NCBI GenBank assembly: GCA_000818945.1
Contig: KN805467.1
Coordinates: 7,430 to 71,429, forward strand
Direction: 5' to 3'
From: Schizochytrium sp. CCTCC M209059
Lineage: Eukaryota; Sar; Bigyra; Thraustochytrida; Thraustochytriidae
Length of the DNA: 64,000 nt
Part shown: one piece after another, positions 56,941 to 64,000 of the stretch
Layout: the number at the start of each line of letters is the position of its first letter
How positions within the stretch are numbered: the stretch's first letter is position 1
Program-made: the position numbers and the translations under genes
Notes under the pieces: generated by a model
What the model saw: the letters and a program-made list of their open reading frames with translations, nothing else
Database searches by the model: none
Told to the model about the DNA's origin: nothing

Positions 56941-57813
56941 ATGGAGGACCTCGTGGCCTCGGTGGCCAACACGTACGACCTGCTGCAGGCGCTCAAGCGC
57001 GACCACTTTGGTGCCGAGCGCGAATGCCTGCTGCGAGAGCAAGAGCAAGAGCAAGAGCAAGAAGGAGACCTGGTCGGCGAGGGGGCGAGCGCCGTGAGCA
57101 AGAGCCCGAAAAGTACAGCAAGCGCGTCGAGCTGTAGCAGACAAAGCGACAACTCTGACAACGACGATAGGAAAAAGAAAGACGACGAATGGAAAAAAGA
57201 AATGCGGAACAACAACAATAACAAGTACAAGTACAACCACCACAACAAGAAAAGAAATAAAGAAGAAAAACAAATGCGAGGGAGACTCGATGCAGACAAA
57301 CGAGTCGCGGCTCTGCGTCATGCGCTCGAAGAGGAAGAGGTCCGAGAAGTCCGATCTCATCCAGAAATGAATGCCATGTCCAAGCGCCTTGTGCAGCAGC
57401 GAAGCGCAGACGATCGCGCGGCTTGGGCCGCGCGGCGGCAAGCTCGCATGGACGCCGAAAGGTCCAAGCGCCAAGATGTCGATGTGCGCGATTGTACCTT
57501 TGCGCCTGTTCTCAATGAAAACAGTCGGCGTCTCGCAGCCTCGCGGCATCTCAAGCCAGCAATCGAAAGGCCTGCAAAGGACGCACCTCCTGATCGACAT
57601 CCAGGCACGATGGCTAAACCATCACATGTACTCGCAAGGACATCGAGACCACGACCAGCACGAGAGCAAAGAGATCGTTCGCGTCCACTGGAGGAAGCTG
57701 AAGCCATTGCTTTTGCTTCTGAGGACGCCATTAATGAAACTTTGCTAGGTGCTGGTGGTCTCGATCTCTTGCGAACCTCGGCACTCTTTCGAAGCTACTT
57801 TACCTCGTCCTAA
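56941..57813 (+). CDS. small charged protein with a CTFxPxxN motif
   Basis: 290 residues from the ATG at 56941, only 193 bp after the transporter stop. The frame is open upstream, but that part is repeat-like. A helical start (MEDLVASVANTYDLLQALKR) is followed by Glu/Gln repeats, a Ser-rich block, an Asn/Lys-rich stretch (NNNNNKYKYNHHNKKR) and charged coiled-coil helices. CTFAPVLNENSRRL at 186-199 resembles the CTFxPxxN motif that recurs in many flagellar and cytoskeletal proteins of protists, here as a single copy after a run of helix. The A-rich, Asn-codon-rich middle differs in base composition from its GC-rich neighbours. The function is unknown; a cytoskeletal or ciliary link is only suggested. 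Confidence 0.65.
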   Translation: MEDLVASVANTYDLLQALKRDHFGAERECLLREQEQEQEQEGDLVGEGASAVSKSPKSTASASSCSRQSDNSDNDDRKKKDDEWKKEMRNNNNNKYKYNHHNKKRNKEEKQMRGRLDADKRVAALRHALEEEEVREVRSHPEMNAMSKRLVQQRSADDRAAWAARRQARMDAERSKRQDVDVRDCTFAPVLNENSRRLAASRHLKPAIERPAKDAPPDRHPGTMAKPSHVLARTSRPRPAREQRDRSRPLEEAEAIAFASEDAINETLLGAGGLDLLRTSALFRSYFTSS

Positions 57814-58084
57814 ATATGTTCTCTATATTCGTTTATTCCTTGGCAGTGGATTTTGCTTTTGCAATGTACACGTTTCTGCCCACCAGAAAGGTTTCCGTCG
57901 TTGATCGAAAAGAACCTGAATTCTGGATTGTGGCATATTCCGGCATGGAAAGACAGACGATAAGGAGATAACGGCAATACAAGCACGAGCCATGCGCTCG
58001 AAGATTCTGTTTTCGAACGAGCTTTATGGACGAGACAATAAAATATGTTTGCTTTTCTCCCTCCATTCAGGAGGGAAAAGGAAA

Positions 58085-58124
<40 letters not shown>

Positions 58125-58131
58125 CTTCAAG
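57814..58131. repeat. convergent intergenic region with a (GA)n tract
   Basis: 3' flanks of two convergent genes, AT-richer, with a (GA)16 tract at 58090-58121 directly beside the stop of the isomerase-like gene. No gene is seen. Confidence 0.85.
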
Positions 58132-58644
58132 TTAACGCGTTCCCTTCATGATGAGAAACAAGGCACGCACAATGGTAACGACAGCGACCGTGAATCCTGC
58201 ATTGGCAACGCGGTTCGCCACGGAACCTCCTGAAGCAAGTCCACGCACAGACATTTGGGCGCACAAGGCTGCAGCGACGCTGTTGCCGTAGCCAGTGAGC
58301 ATCATGGTTACGGTAAGCTCGCGCAGCTCCTTGCCCGAGAGCGAGCGGAGCACTGGCATAATGCTGGCGACGAGCAGCATGCTCATGCCATTGAGAAGGC
58401 CCTCCATGTGCGCCATTTTCCAGGCGCGCTCGGTTCCTGTGGACTTTCTGGCGAGCGCCATGAGTCCAGACTTTTCAATGCCCTCTTGGACCGAGGGTGC
58501 CCACTCCGTCGCGTGGTCTCTGAAGACCACGAGGGTGTACGGGATGCCGGCGAGCAGGCCAATGGCAAAGTTAGCCGCGCCATGGTACACTGTTCGCCTT
58601 TGGCACTCTTGGAGGGTCTCTTCGCGGCTCTTGGGATCCGCCAT
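58132..58644 (-). CDS. styrene-oxide isomerase / hydroxylaminobenzene mutase-like membrane protein
   Basis: 170 residues from the ATG at 58644; the frame is open upstream but of low complexity there. Four hydrophobic segments are spaced as in the StyC/HabA family. The core WKMAHMEGLLNGMSMLLVA followed by a polar loop and TGYGNSVAAALCA matches the family pattern of His plus Asn in an AHxxxxLNG block, then a G-x-x-N helix (here H79 and N85). In bacterial styrene oxide isomerase this block lines a heme-bound active site for epoxide-to-aldehyde rearrangement. The protein is membrane-embedded and short, fitting the family. The substrate is unknown, and a distant non-catalytic relative is possible. 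Confidence 0.5.
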   Translation of the reverse strand: MADPKSREETLQECQRRTVYHGAANFAIGLLAGIPYTLVVFRDHATEWAPSVQEGIEKSGLMALARKSTGTERAWKMAHMEGLLNGMSMLLVASIMPVLRSLSGKELRELTVTMMLTGYGNSVAAALCAQMSVRGLASGGSVANRVANAGFTVAVVTIVRALFLIMKGTR

Positions 58645-59470
58645 TTTCCTTTCTGCGACGCTGGCGTGCGAGGCTAGGCTCGGCTTGACTTGGCTTCGCT
58701 TGCCTTGGCTTCGCTTGTCTTGTCTTGGCTCGGCTCGGATTCGCTTGCCTTGCCTTGCCTTGCCTTGTCTTGCGGTGCCTTGGCTTCCGGGTCTGGGTTT
58801 GGGCGCTGGCGGGTCTCGGGCTCCCGATCGTCCGTCACCTGGCTGGGGTGGGGGGACCAGGCTGACAGAGAATGCGGTCCCGCGGTCCGGTATCTTCCGT
58901 CGCCGCCACAAGACCGGGGCCATCCATGGCTGCCTCCCCCTCTCTATCGATCGGATCACCAGTACGTATAGTATCTTCTCAAAGTCGTGATCTTTATTCC
59001 CTGCTCGCGTCACTGCGCTCCTCGTCCCGAGCGGCTGCGGCTGGCAGACACCACGGCGACTGCCTGCACTCACAACGGCTCATGTGCCTGCTCTGCGCAG
59101 AGTCCGCGATCCGCACCCGTCGGCGGCGAGTCCGCCCCGCTTTAGATCCCCCGGAATTCCGGGCACGTGGGAGCGGCGCCCCGGCGGTCCGGGCCGCGCG
59201 GTCAAGACTCGATCCGCCGCCGGGGGTCGAGAGGTACCTAGTATACTACCCAGTATACGTACGTATACGTAGATCTCCTCGATGATGATAGAATCCAAAC
59301 CCAGCGACGCAAGCCCGAGCTCGCGCCGGCACCGAGAGCAGCTGCGCGCGCGCGCGGCGGCAGAACGCGGCGGCGAGGAGGCGTAGGCAGGCAGGCAGGC
59401 AGGCATGGGCCGCGGCGCGAGCGCGGGCGGCGCGCGCGCGGGCGCGTGGCGCGCGTGGCGCGCGTCGTGA
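58645..59470. other. divergent promoter region
   Basis: Between the isomerase-like gene (-) and the polytopic membrane gene (+). CTTGG/CTCGG/CTTGC-type pentamers run over 58676-58790, a degenerate form of the array at 25254. TACGTA-rich sequence lies near 59250. No gene is seen. Confidence 0.5.
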
Positions 59471-60697
59471 ATGGAGGCGCGAACGCCTGGTGGCTCGAAT
59501 CTGGCGTGTGAAACGGGGTTTCCAAAGCCGCGCTGGACGCGGGCGCGCGTGCGCAGAGGCGCAGCAGTCCCGAAGGCGGCCGCGCGGAGCAGAGCAGGAG
59601 GCAGCGCGAGGACCGCGAGCGTGAAGGCGAGGACGCGGGGCGAGCATGCGCGCCGAGGCGCGGAGCGCGAGCGAGGACGGCGCCGAGGGCGCAGAGACCG
59701 CGGGGCTACACGCCCGGGGCGCGAGCAAGAAGAGCGGCTCGGCGGGGCCGCGCTGCGGCTGCGCGATGTGCTTGGCCGCGACGCGCTGCGCGCTGTGCAG
59801 TCACAGCTTGGGGCCGACGTGGGGCTGAGCGACGCCGAGAGCTTCGTGTGGATGGCCATTTTCGCCGGGCTCCTTTTGGGCAGCTTCGCGCTGGGTAGAT
59901 GGCTTCCGCCCCTGACGGCCTTCCTCTCGGGTCCGCAGCTGTACACGCCTGCAAACTTTGTCTACGCGCCCAACGTCAAATTCGATGACACCTGGCTCAC
60001 GTACGGCACAGACTATGGTCTCGCAGTCGTCATGTCCTTTTTTGCGCTGGCAATGAACGCAGAGACCAGGACTCCCCACAATGCACGACTCATGGAGACC
60101 GGGAGCACGCTGCTCGGCTCGTACGCTGTCTCCACCCTCGCCGGGGCTCTGGCGCATCAGTTCCTGCCCGGTAAACTCCACACCTCGCTCTTTCGCCTTG
60201 TTTGGAAAATCTGCGTCGGCGCGGTAGGCGCAGCAGGTGGCATTATGGGCGCTACCGCCTCGGCGATTGCCCGACTCCCGACCAACGAGACGAGCCTGCC
60301 TCGGTTTCGTGTCCTTGTGGTCCCCGACTTTTGCTGGACATTGTGGTCTGTTTTTTTCCTCATTGTCATCTTCACGAATCGATTCTCCATGGCACAGCCT
60401 GCATGCGACATTTTTCTCACCGGTGTTACGCAAACGATCCCAACAATGTACCTCGTCCTTGTGCTTTTTTCGCGTCGATCCTGGGCCAACGTGCACGTTG
60501 ACGCGGTTGGCTTGGCCATTCTCGTCTACGGCGCCCTCGCCAACATCGCTCTTCTTCCTGCCTATGATGTTCTCAACTTTGCGAACCTTCCCCTTGGGGT
60601 CACGAATGCCCTCATGCATGCGTGGCTCTGCGCAGCGTGGGGGTCGCAGGGTTTTGGCTTGTGGCGCTTCGTCAAGGGTGCGTCCGCACCGCAATGA
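59471..60697 (+). CDS. polytopic membrane protein, family unknown
   Basis: 408 codons from the ATG at 59471. The first 80 residues are Arg/Gly-rich and may be untranslated; a later start is possible. From about residue 85 the protein looks real (RDVLGRDALRAVQSQLGADVGLSDAE) and then shows about seven hydrophobic segments (FVWMAIFAGLLLGSFALG, DYGLAVVMSFFALAMN, VWKICVGAVGAAGGIMG, FCWTLWSVFFLIVIF, MYLVLVLFS, VDAVGLAILVYGALANIALL). A seven-helix layout with an acidic residue at a helix start (TYGTDYGLAV) is notable, but I cannot assign a family. The stop codon overlaps the next ORF (CAATGA). Confidence 0.65.
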   Translation: MEARTPGGSNLACETGFPKPRWTRARVRRGAAVPKAAARSRAGGSARTASVKARTRGEHARRGAERERGRRRGRRDRGATRPGREQEERLGGAALRLRDVLGRDALRAVQSQLGADVGLSDAESFVWMAIFAGLLLGSFALGRWLPPLTAFLSGPQLYTPANFVYAPNVKFDDTWLTYGTDYGLAVVMSFFALAMNAETRTPHNARLMETGSTLLGSYAVSTLAGALAHQFLPGKLHTSLFRLVWKICVGAVGAAGGIMGATASAIARLPTNETSLPRFRVLVVPDFCWTLWSVFFLIVIFTNRFSMAQPACDIFLTGVTQTIPTMYLVLVLFSRRSWANVHVDAVGLAILVYGALANIALLPAYDVLNFANLPLGVTNALMHAWLCAAWGSQGFGLWRFVKGASAPQ

Positions 60698-61200
60698 AGC
60701 AAGTCAAAGAGCCAAAGGCAATTGGGCCTGGATCGTCGCAAACAAGCTTACACGACATTGTTGAATTCGACACGCGCAGAAGCAAAGCAATGCAGCGCTT
60801 GGTTAGAACTCTCACGCTCATGCGCGCTGTGGACAAGTTCCTCAACGACCCCAATTCACCCGGCTATCAAGTGTCCGAGGAGGACTTTGATTTCTCTTCA
60901 CCGGACGCGTGGCAGCGCTTGCAAGACACCCAACCTTACCTGTTTTGCACAGAGGAAATTGCGTTTGCAGCAATGAACATGAACGTCGACCAGATCATAT
61001 TCACGTAGAACTACCAATGCCTTGAAATCCTCGTCTCAGCGGTGCTATTCAAGGTGAGCTCAAACCCGAACCAATGGGCCGAAACAAGTGACGACATGCG
61101 GAAGACCATGACCGGGAGTCTCACGATGATGAACGACCTCTACAAAGAACTGTCCAACACACAGAGAACACAACACAATGCTTCGTGTAAAATGAACTAA
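60694..61200 (+). pseudogene. gene remnant with one in-frame stop
   Basis: An ATG at 60694 overlaps the upstream stop (ATGA) and opens 104 codons: LHDIVEFDTRRSKAMQRLVR, MRAVDKFLNDPNSPGYQVSE, LFCTEEIAFAAMNMNVDQII. It meets a TAG at 61006-61008, and the same frame stays clearly protein-like after it (CLEILVSAVLFKVSSNPNQW, MTGSLTMMNDLYKELSN) to a TAA at 61198-61200. One stop in an otherwise good frame suggests recent decay, a sequencing error or stop readthrough. A short spliced gene is possible but the implied intron would be only about 35 bp. The family is not recognised. Confidence 0.5.
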
Positions 61201-61988
61201 TAATTTATACACGCATACCGACAGAAAGGCGAATAGATGGATGAATGGATGGGTAGGCTTTCTCCGTATGTGGAGTAGTGTTGAAGGTACGGCGTGAAAC
61301 GGAGCGAGGGGAGCCAAAGCAAGTAAGATTCGAGCCTATCTCACACAAAAGTTCACACGCAGCAAAGGTCTGGAGAGTTTGCTCCGCGTGAAGGCATAGG
61401 GCGGTCATCTGTTCGGTTCGTAGTTTTCTCACTACAAGACTACAAGATTCAGATCCGCCTTATGCTAGAATCGTGTCTTATAAAGTATAATAACCCTGCG
61501 GGGCTGAAGGCTCCGCGATCTGAAGTGCGTTTTCGAGCTGCAGTGAATTAGTGAATGATTAGTTATATTCAGTCAGTATCTTTCTCCGTAATTGAGGTCG
61601 CCATGGGGCCAATAAAACATGAACCGGAGAGCTGGTCGTATGGAAAGCATTCTTGTAATAGAAGCGTACTCTGCAAGCCCATGCCACGAGCCGAGAGTTT
61701 GATAACAGTAGGTCCTCTGTAAATGTAGTCTCTGGGAGCATGGGCTTAGGTCCAGGATCCAACATTTATTTTGCCCATGTCGGCGCTTCACAGCTTGCAA
61801 ACTTTTCTGGGAGCATGCGCCTAGGTCCGAGACCCACCTCGAAAAAGCTTGTTACTGGCTACGGAACATCTCCTCTGCGCATGTCTGCGCTACACAGCTT
61901 GCAAGCTTGCACTTGGCGGCCAGCCATTCCTCTGCTATGAACCACACACGCATCCTCCGGACGCGAATTTAGTGAGGGTTCTGCTTCC

Positions 61989-62378
61989 CTATGCGCACCC
62001 GTCAGGACCGAGTTCGATCAAATCGAACACTGGACTGTTCGAGTCGATAAGTTCTTCGATGCCATCACGATTCCAAAGAACGCCGCAGACACCACATACG
62101 TAACAATGGTGAGTGTTTGGATCAAGGGTGTATGAAAGGAACTTGTTTACGCAACCTGCAACGAGTTCATCGGATGGCGGCTGGATCCAGTTGCGGCGTT
62201 CTCCAGGCAATTCATCAGCGACGATGAATCTATTCAAAATCTCTATGGAATTGTCCATTGGAGCCATCTCATTGTTCTCATGCGAGTTGACCAACTTGTC
62301 CGTTGGAGCCGTCTCATTGTCGTCTTGCGAGTTGCCCGGCCCCTCTCTGCCTGCCAACTGTGACACAACATGACTCAT
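61989..62378 (-). CDS. short ORF with internal repeat and a Cys-x2-Cys pair, possible relic
   Basis: 129 codons from an ATG (context AAATGAG). A 15-residue unit appears twice (NSQDDNETAPTDKLV, NSHENNEMAPMDNSI). A segment HHCYVCGVCGVLWNRDGIEE near the C-terminus has a CxxC pair like zinc-binding regions of mobile-element proteins. It lies among duplications and decayed sequence, so it is more likely a fragment than a gene. No family was recognised. Confidence 0.3.
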   Translation of the reverse strand: MSHVVSQLAGREGPGNSQDDNETAPTDKLVNSHENNEMAPMDNSIEILNRFIVADELPGERRNWIQPPSDELVAGCVNKFLSYTLDPNTHHCYVCGVCGVLWNRDGIEELIDSNSPVFDLIELGPDGCA

Positions 62379-62674
62379 TTGAGCCCGAGAATGGCAACGC
62401 TTTCTGCTCGAATGCCTGCCCCCGCAGCTTGCACACGGCCTCGATGGACAGCGGTCCTTTCGAGTACATTTTCGCTGGTTTGCCCCACACTAGCACGAAC
62501 AGCTTTGTCCACTTGAATGACGCCGACCGCACGAGGCACACGGGTATGGTTGTCGATACGTATGCGATCCGTTTCACTTACTACAGGGTCGACTTGGGCA
62601 TCGATCGCGCCTGCACGATTTCTCACTCTTGTTGCACTAGCAAGCCATCTCGCTGTCCCGCGTTAAAGGTCTGC

Positions 62675-62881
62675 ATGCGCAGTTAAACGGTCCATGTTGG
62701 CTCGTGCCCCGGGCTCGGCTGGTCCCGGGAAAAGAGAAATGATAATGAAAGGCCCTAATGGCTCCGAATGGCGGATAGGCGACATGCGCAGTTGAACGGT
62801 CCATTTTGGTTCGTTGCCCCGGCTCGGCTCGGCTCGGCTGGTCCCGGAATAATCGAAAGGCCCCAATGGTAGATAGGCGAC
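62675..62881. repeat. approximately 105-bp tandem duplication
   Basis: Copy 1 at 62675-62783 and copy 2 at 62784-62881 share ATGCGCAGTT(A/G)AACGGTCCAT, GGCTCGGCTGGTCCCGG, GAAAGGCCC(T/C)AATGG and GATAGGCGAC. Internal indels make the copies differ in length. Confidence 0.88.
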
Positions 62882-63245
62882 GCGATGGTGCAAAAGACGC
62901 CGCAATTGCCCCAAATTTGTCCAAATTTTTATGATCAATACGGGCACAAACCAGGAGCGCCCCCCGACATAAAGATCGTGCAAAAACGCACTTCAGAAAC
63001 ATTCAACACCGGGACTTCGCGTGCAGTCCCCTATCACACTATTAACCCGGCCCTACGTGACTTTTCTGCTCAGTGCGAATGAGATGAGGAGTTGCCCACG
63101 TGGTATGATCGAATGTAAACAAAATGGAAAGTCTGGACGTTCATATACAGCATATTTTCGAGATTTTGCCCTTCTGTGCCATCTAGAAGGCATCAGGCGA
63201 GCATGAGAAGCAAAAGCAAAGACTTTGAATCCAATGATCAACGTT

Positions 63246-64000
63246 TTAGGAAAAATTGAAATTGTCGCCGACAATGTCCGGCGTAAGAAGTGGACGCAGT
63301 CTCTGCTGAACATTGGCACGTAGGCCTGGGTCTTCAATTTCCTCTACCATGTAGCGATGAAGACGCTGTGCTCGAAGCCGAGCCCATGCTTGCTGTACGA
63401 CAGCGAAATCGCTAAAGAACGGGTCTTCTTCATCATCTGGCTTCGACGCGCACCTTGCCACGTGCCGATGGCAAGCATTTGTGTCATCACCTGTGTCCTG
63501 CAGACACCATGCGCAAAAGTAGCATGGGCAAGCTGCACATTTGAGAGCGCAGAGAGCTGCAAAATCCTCGTCTGGAACCGCGAATGCAATGGCGCGTCCC
63601 GAAACAAGAAGCTCACATTCGGGCGCGACACAGCACATGCTTCCATCTCGGAGTACCTTGACATGCGACTGAGCCTCGGTGGCAGCGCGTACCGCCCTTC
63701 TCAGGCACTCTTCGCACGTAAAGTGGCCGTCAGCGCAAGAGACGCCCTCACTAACCGGGTAAACGTCGAGGCAAATGGCACACGAGGCCGCTTTTACGGG
63801 CTCAACCTGAAAGGCTGTGTGACGCAAAGCTTGAAGCGCGGTGGGCCGCTGTCTTGGATCTGCCGACTGGAGAGACGAAATGAGCGACTGCATAGCGTCG
63901 GGTATATCCGAGCCCTCATAGAGGTCCGCGACGACCATACCCGCGGAGAAGAGATCCACAGCAGACTCCACCTTGTTGACATTTCCATTGCGAAGCTCAG
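63246..64000 (-). CDS. kinase - RING/RBR-like protein, 5' end beyond the window
   Basis: The last 250 or so codons of a minus-strand gene. The frame is open to base 64000, so the start lies outside. The first visible part is the end of a protein kinase C-lobe (DLFSAGMVVADLYEG, DPRQRPTALQALRHTAF). It continues into a zinc-binding E3-type region: CAICLDVYPVSEGV, CADGHFTCEECLRR, then CCVAPEC completing a RING-like C3HC4-type set, and a second cysteine/histidine block CAACPCYFCAWCLQD with ACHRHVARC. The order resembles RING1 plus an IBR-like half. Kinase and ubiquitin ligase in one chain would link phosphorylation to ubiquitylation, inferred from domains only. The C-terminus ends at a TGA beside 63246. 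Confidence 0.75.
   Translation of the reverse strand, partial: ELRNGNVNKVESAVDLFSAGMVVADLYEGSDIPDAMQSLISSLQSADPRQRPTALQALRHTAFQVEPVKAASCAICLDVYPVSEGVSCADGHFTCEECLRRAVRAATEAQSHVKVLRDGSMCCVAPECELLVSGRAIAFAVPDEDFAALCALKCAACPCYFCAWCLQDTGDDTNACHRHVARCASKPDDEEDPFFSDFAVVQQAWARLRAQRLHRYMVEEIEDPGLRANVQQRLRPLLTPDIVGDNFNFS

Larger units (their letters stand above)
61201..63245. other. repeat- and relic-rich intergenic region
   Basis: About 2 kb without an intact gene. It contains an imperfect duplication (61733-61807 and 61808-61910, both with GGGAGCATG, AGGTCC and CACAGCTTGCAA), an ORF at 61989-62378, a tandem duplication (62675-62881) and further protein-like fragments out of frame (for example minus strand near 62400-62570). 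Together this looks like decayed coding or transposon DNA. Confidence 0.5.

Overview
The window looks like nuclear DNA of an intron-poor, GC-rich protist. My best guess is a stramenopile of the labyrinthulomycete (thraustochytrid) type. This is inferred from long uninterrupted eukaryotic reading frames, the mix of families (UDP-sugar pyrophosphorylase, LRR-kinase-TIR proteins, a MyTH4 myosin, a kinase-RING protein), GC-rich third positions that leave long open antisense frames, and simple repeats between genes. No rRNA, prophage, CRISPR array or intact transposon is visible. There is one assembly gap of 284 N (10947-11230).

Layout. 0.7-5.3 kb: WW-myosin-MyTH4 (+). 6.0-8.2 kb: a three-module fusion, GOLD + UMP/CMP kinase + AKR7-type aldo-keto reductase (-). 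11.3-13.7 kb: PHD finger + RAMA chromatin protein (+). 14.2-16.0 kb: UDP-sugar pyrophosphorylase (-). 16.8-17.5 kb: GDT1/TMEM165 cation transporter (+). 18.0-18.8 kb: NUDT5-like Nudix hydrolase (-). 19.7-24.3 kb: LRR + kinase + TIR protein, followed by a one-base-overlapping ORF that is probably its frameshifted tail (+). 25.9-28.0 kb: OPT transporter (+). 28.6-29.2 kb: zinc-knuckle protein with an ALY-like N-terminus (-). 29.9-32.3 kb: lipidated double-START protein (-). 33.6-34.5 kb: a decayed gene. 35.1-35.7 kb: ENY2/Sus1, split into four exons (-). 36.1-37.3 kb: type II membrane protein (-). 38.0-40.6 kb: V-ATPase subunit a (-). 41.4-43.2 kb: EAG/CNG-like K+ channel (-). 43.7-44.9 kb: FEN1 (-). 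45.5-46.3 kb: YIPF3-like Yip1 protein (+). 46.6-47.0 kb: two tRNA-like Pol III candidates. 47.4-53.8 kb: a 2117-residue orphan (+). 55.2-56.7 kb: AAAP amino-acid transporter (+). 56.9-57.8 kb: small protein with a CTFxP motif (+). 58.1-58.6 kb: styrene-oxide-isomerase-like membrane protein (-). 59.5-60.7 kb: polytopic membrane protein (+), overlapped by a gene remnant. 61.2-63.2 kb: repeat- and relic-rich DNA. 63.2 kb to the end: 5'-truncated kinase-RING protein (-).

The genes are mostly unrelated housekeeping and signalling genes rather than one pathway. Several act on endomembranes or ion homeostasis (V-ATPase a, GDT1, YIPF3-like, OPT, AAAP). ENY2 and the zinc-knuckle protein both point to mRNA export. 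Most start codons sit in a CAAGATG-like context, and pentanucleotide repeats sit in several gene-flanking regions. ENY2 has three introns of 76-117 bp, so other short spliced genes could be hidden in the gaps.

Strongest candidates for something new: the GOLD-nucleotide kinase-AKR7 fusion, the LRR-kinase-TIR gene with its out-of-frame tail, the PHD-RAMA protein, and the zinc-knuckle protein with an ALY-like N-terminus.
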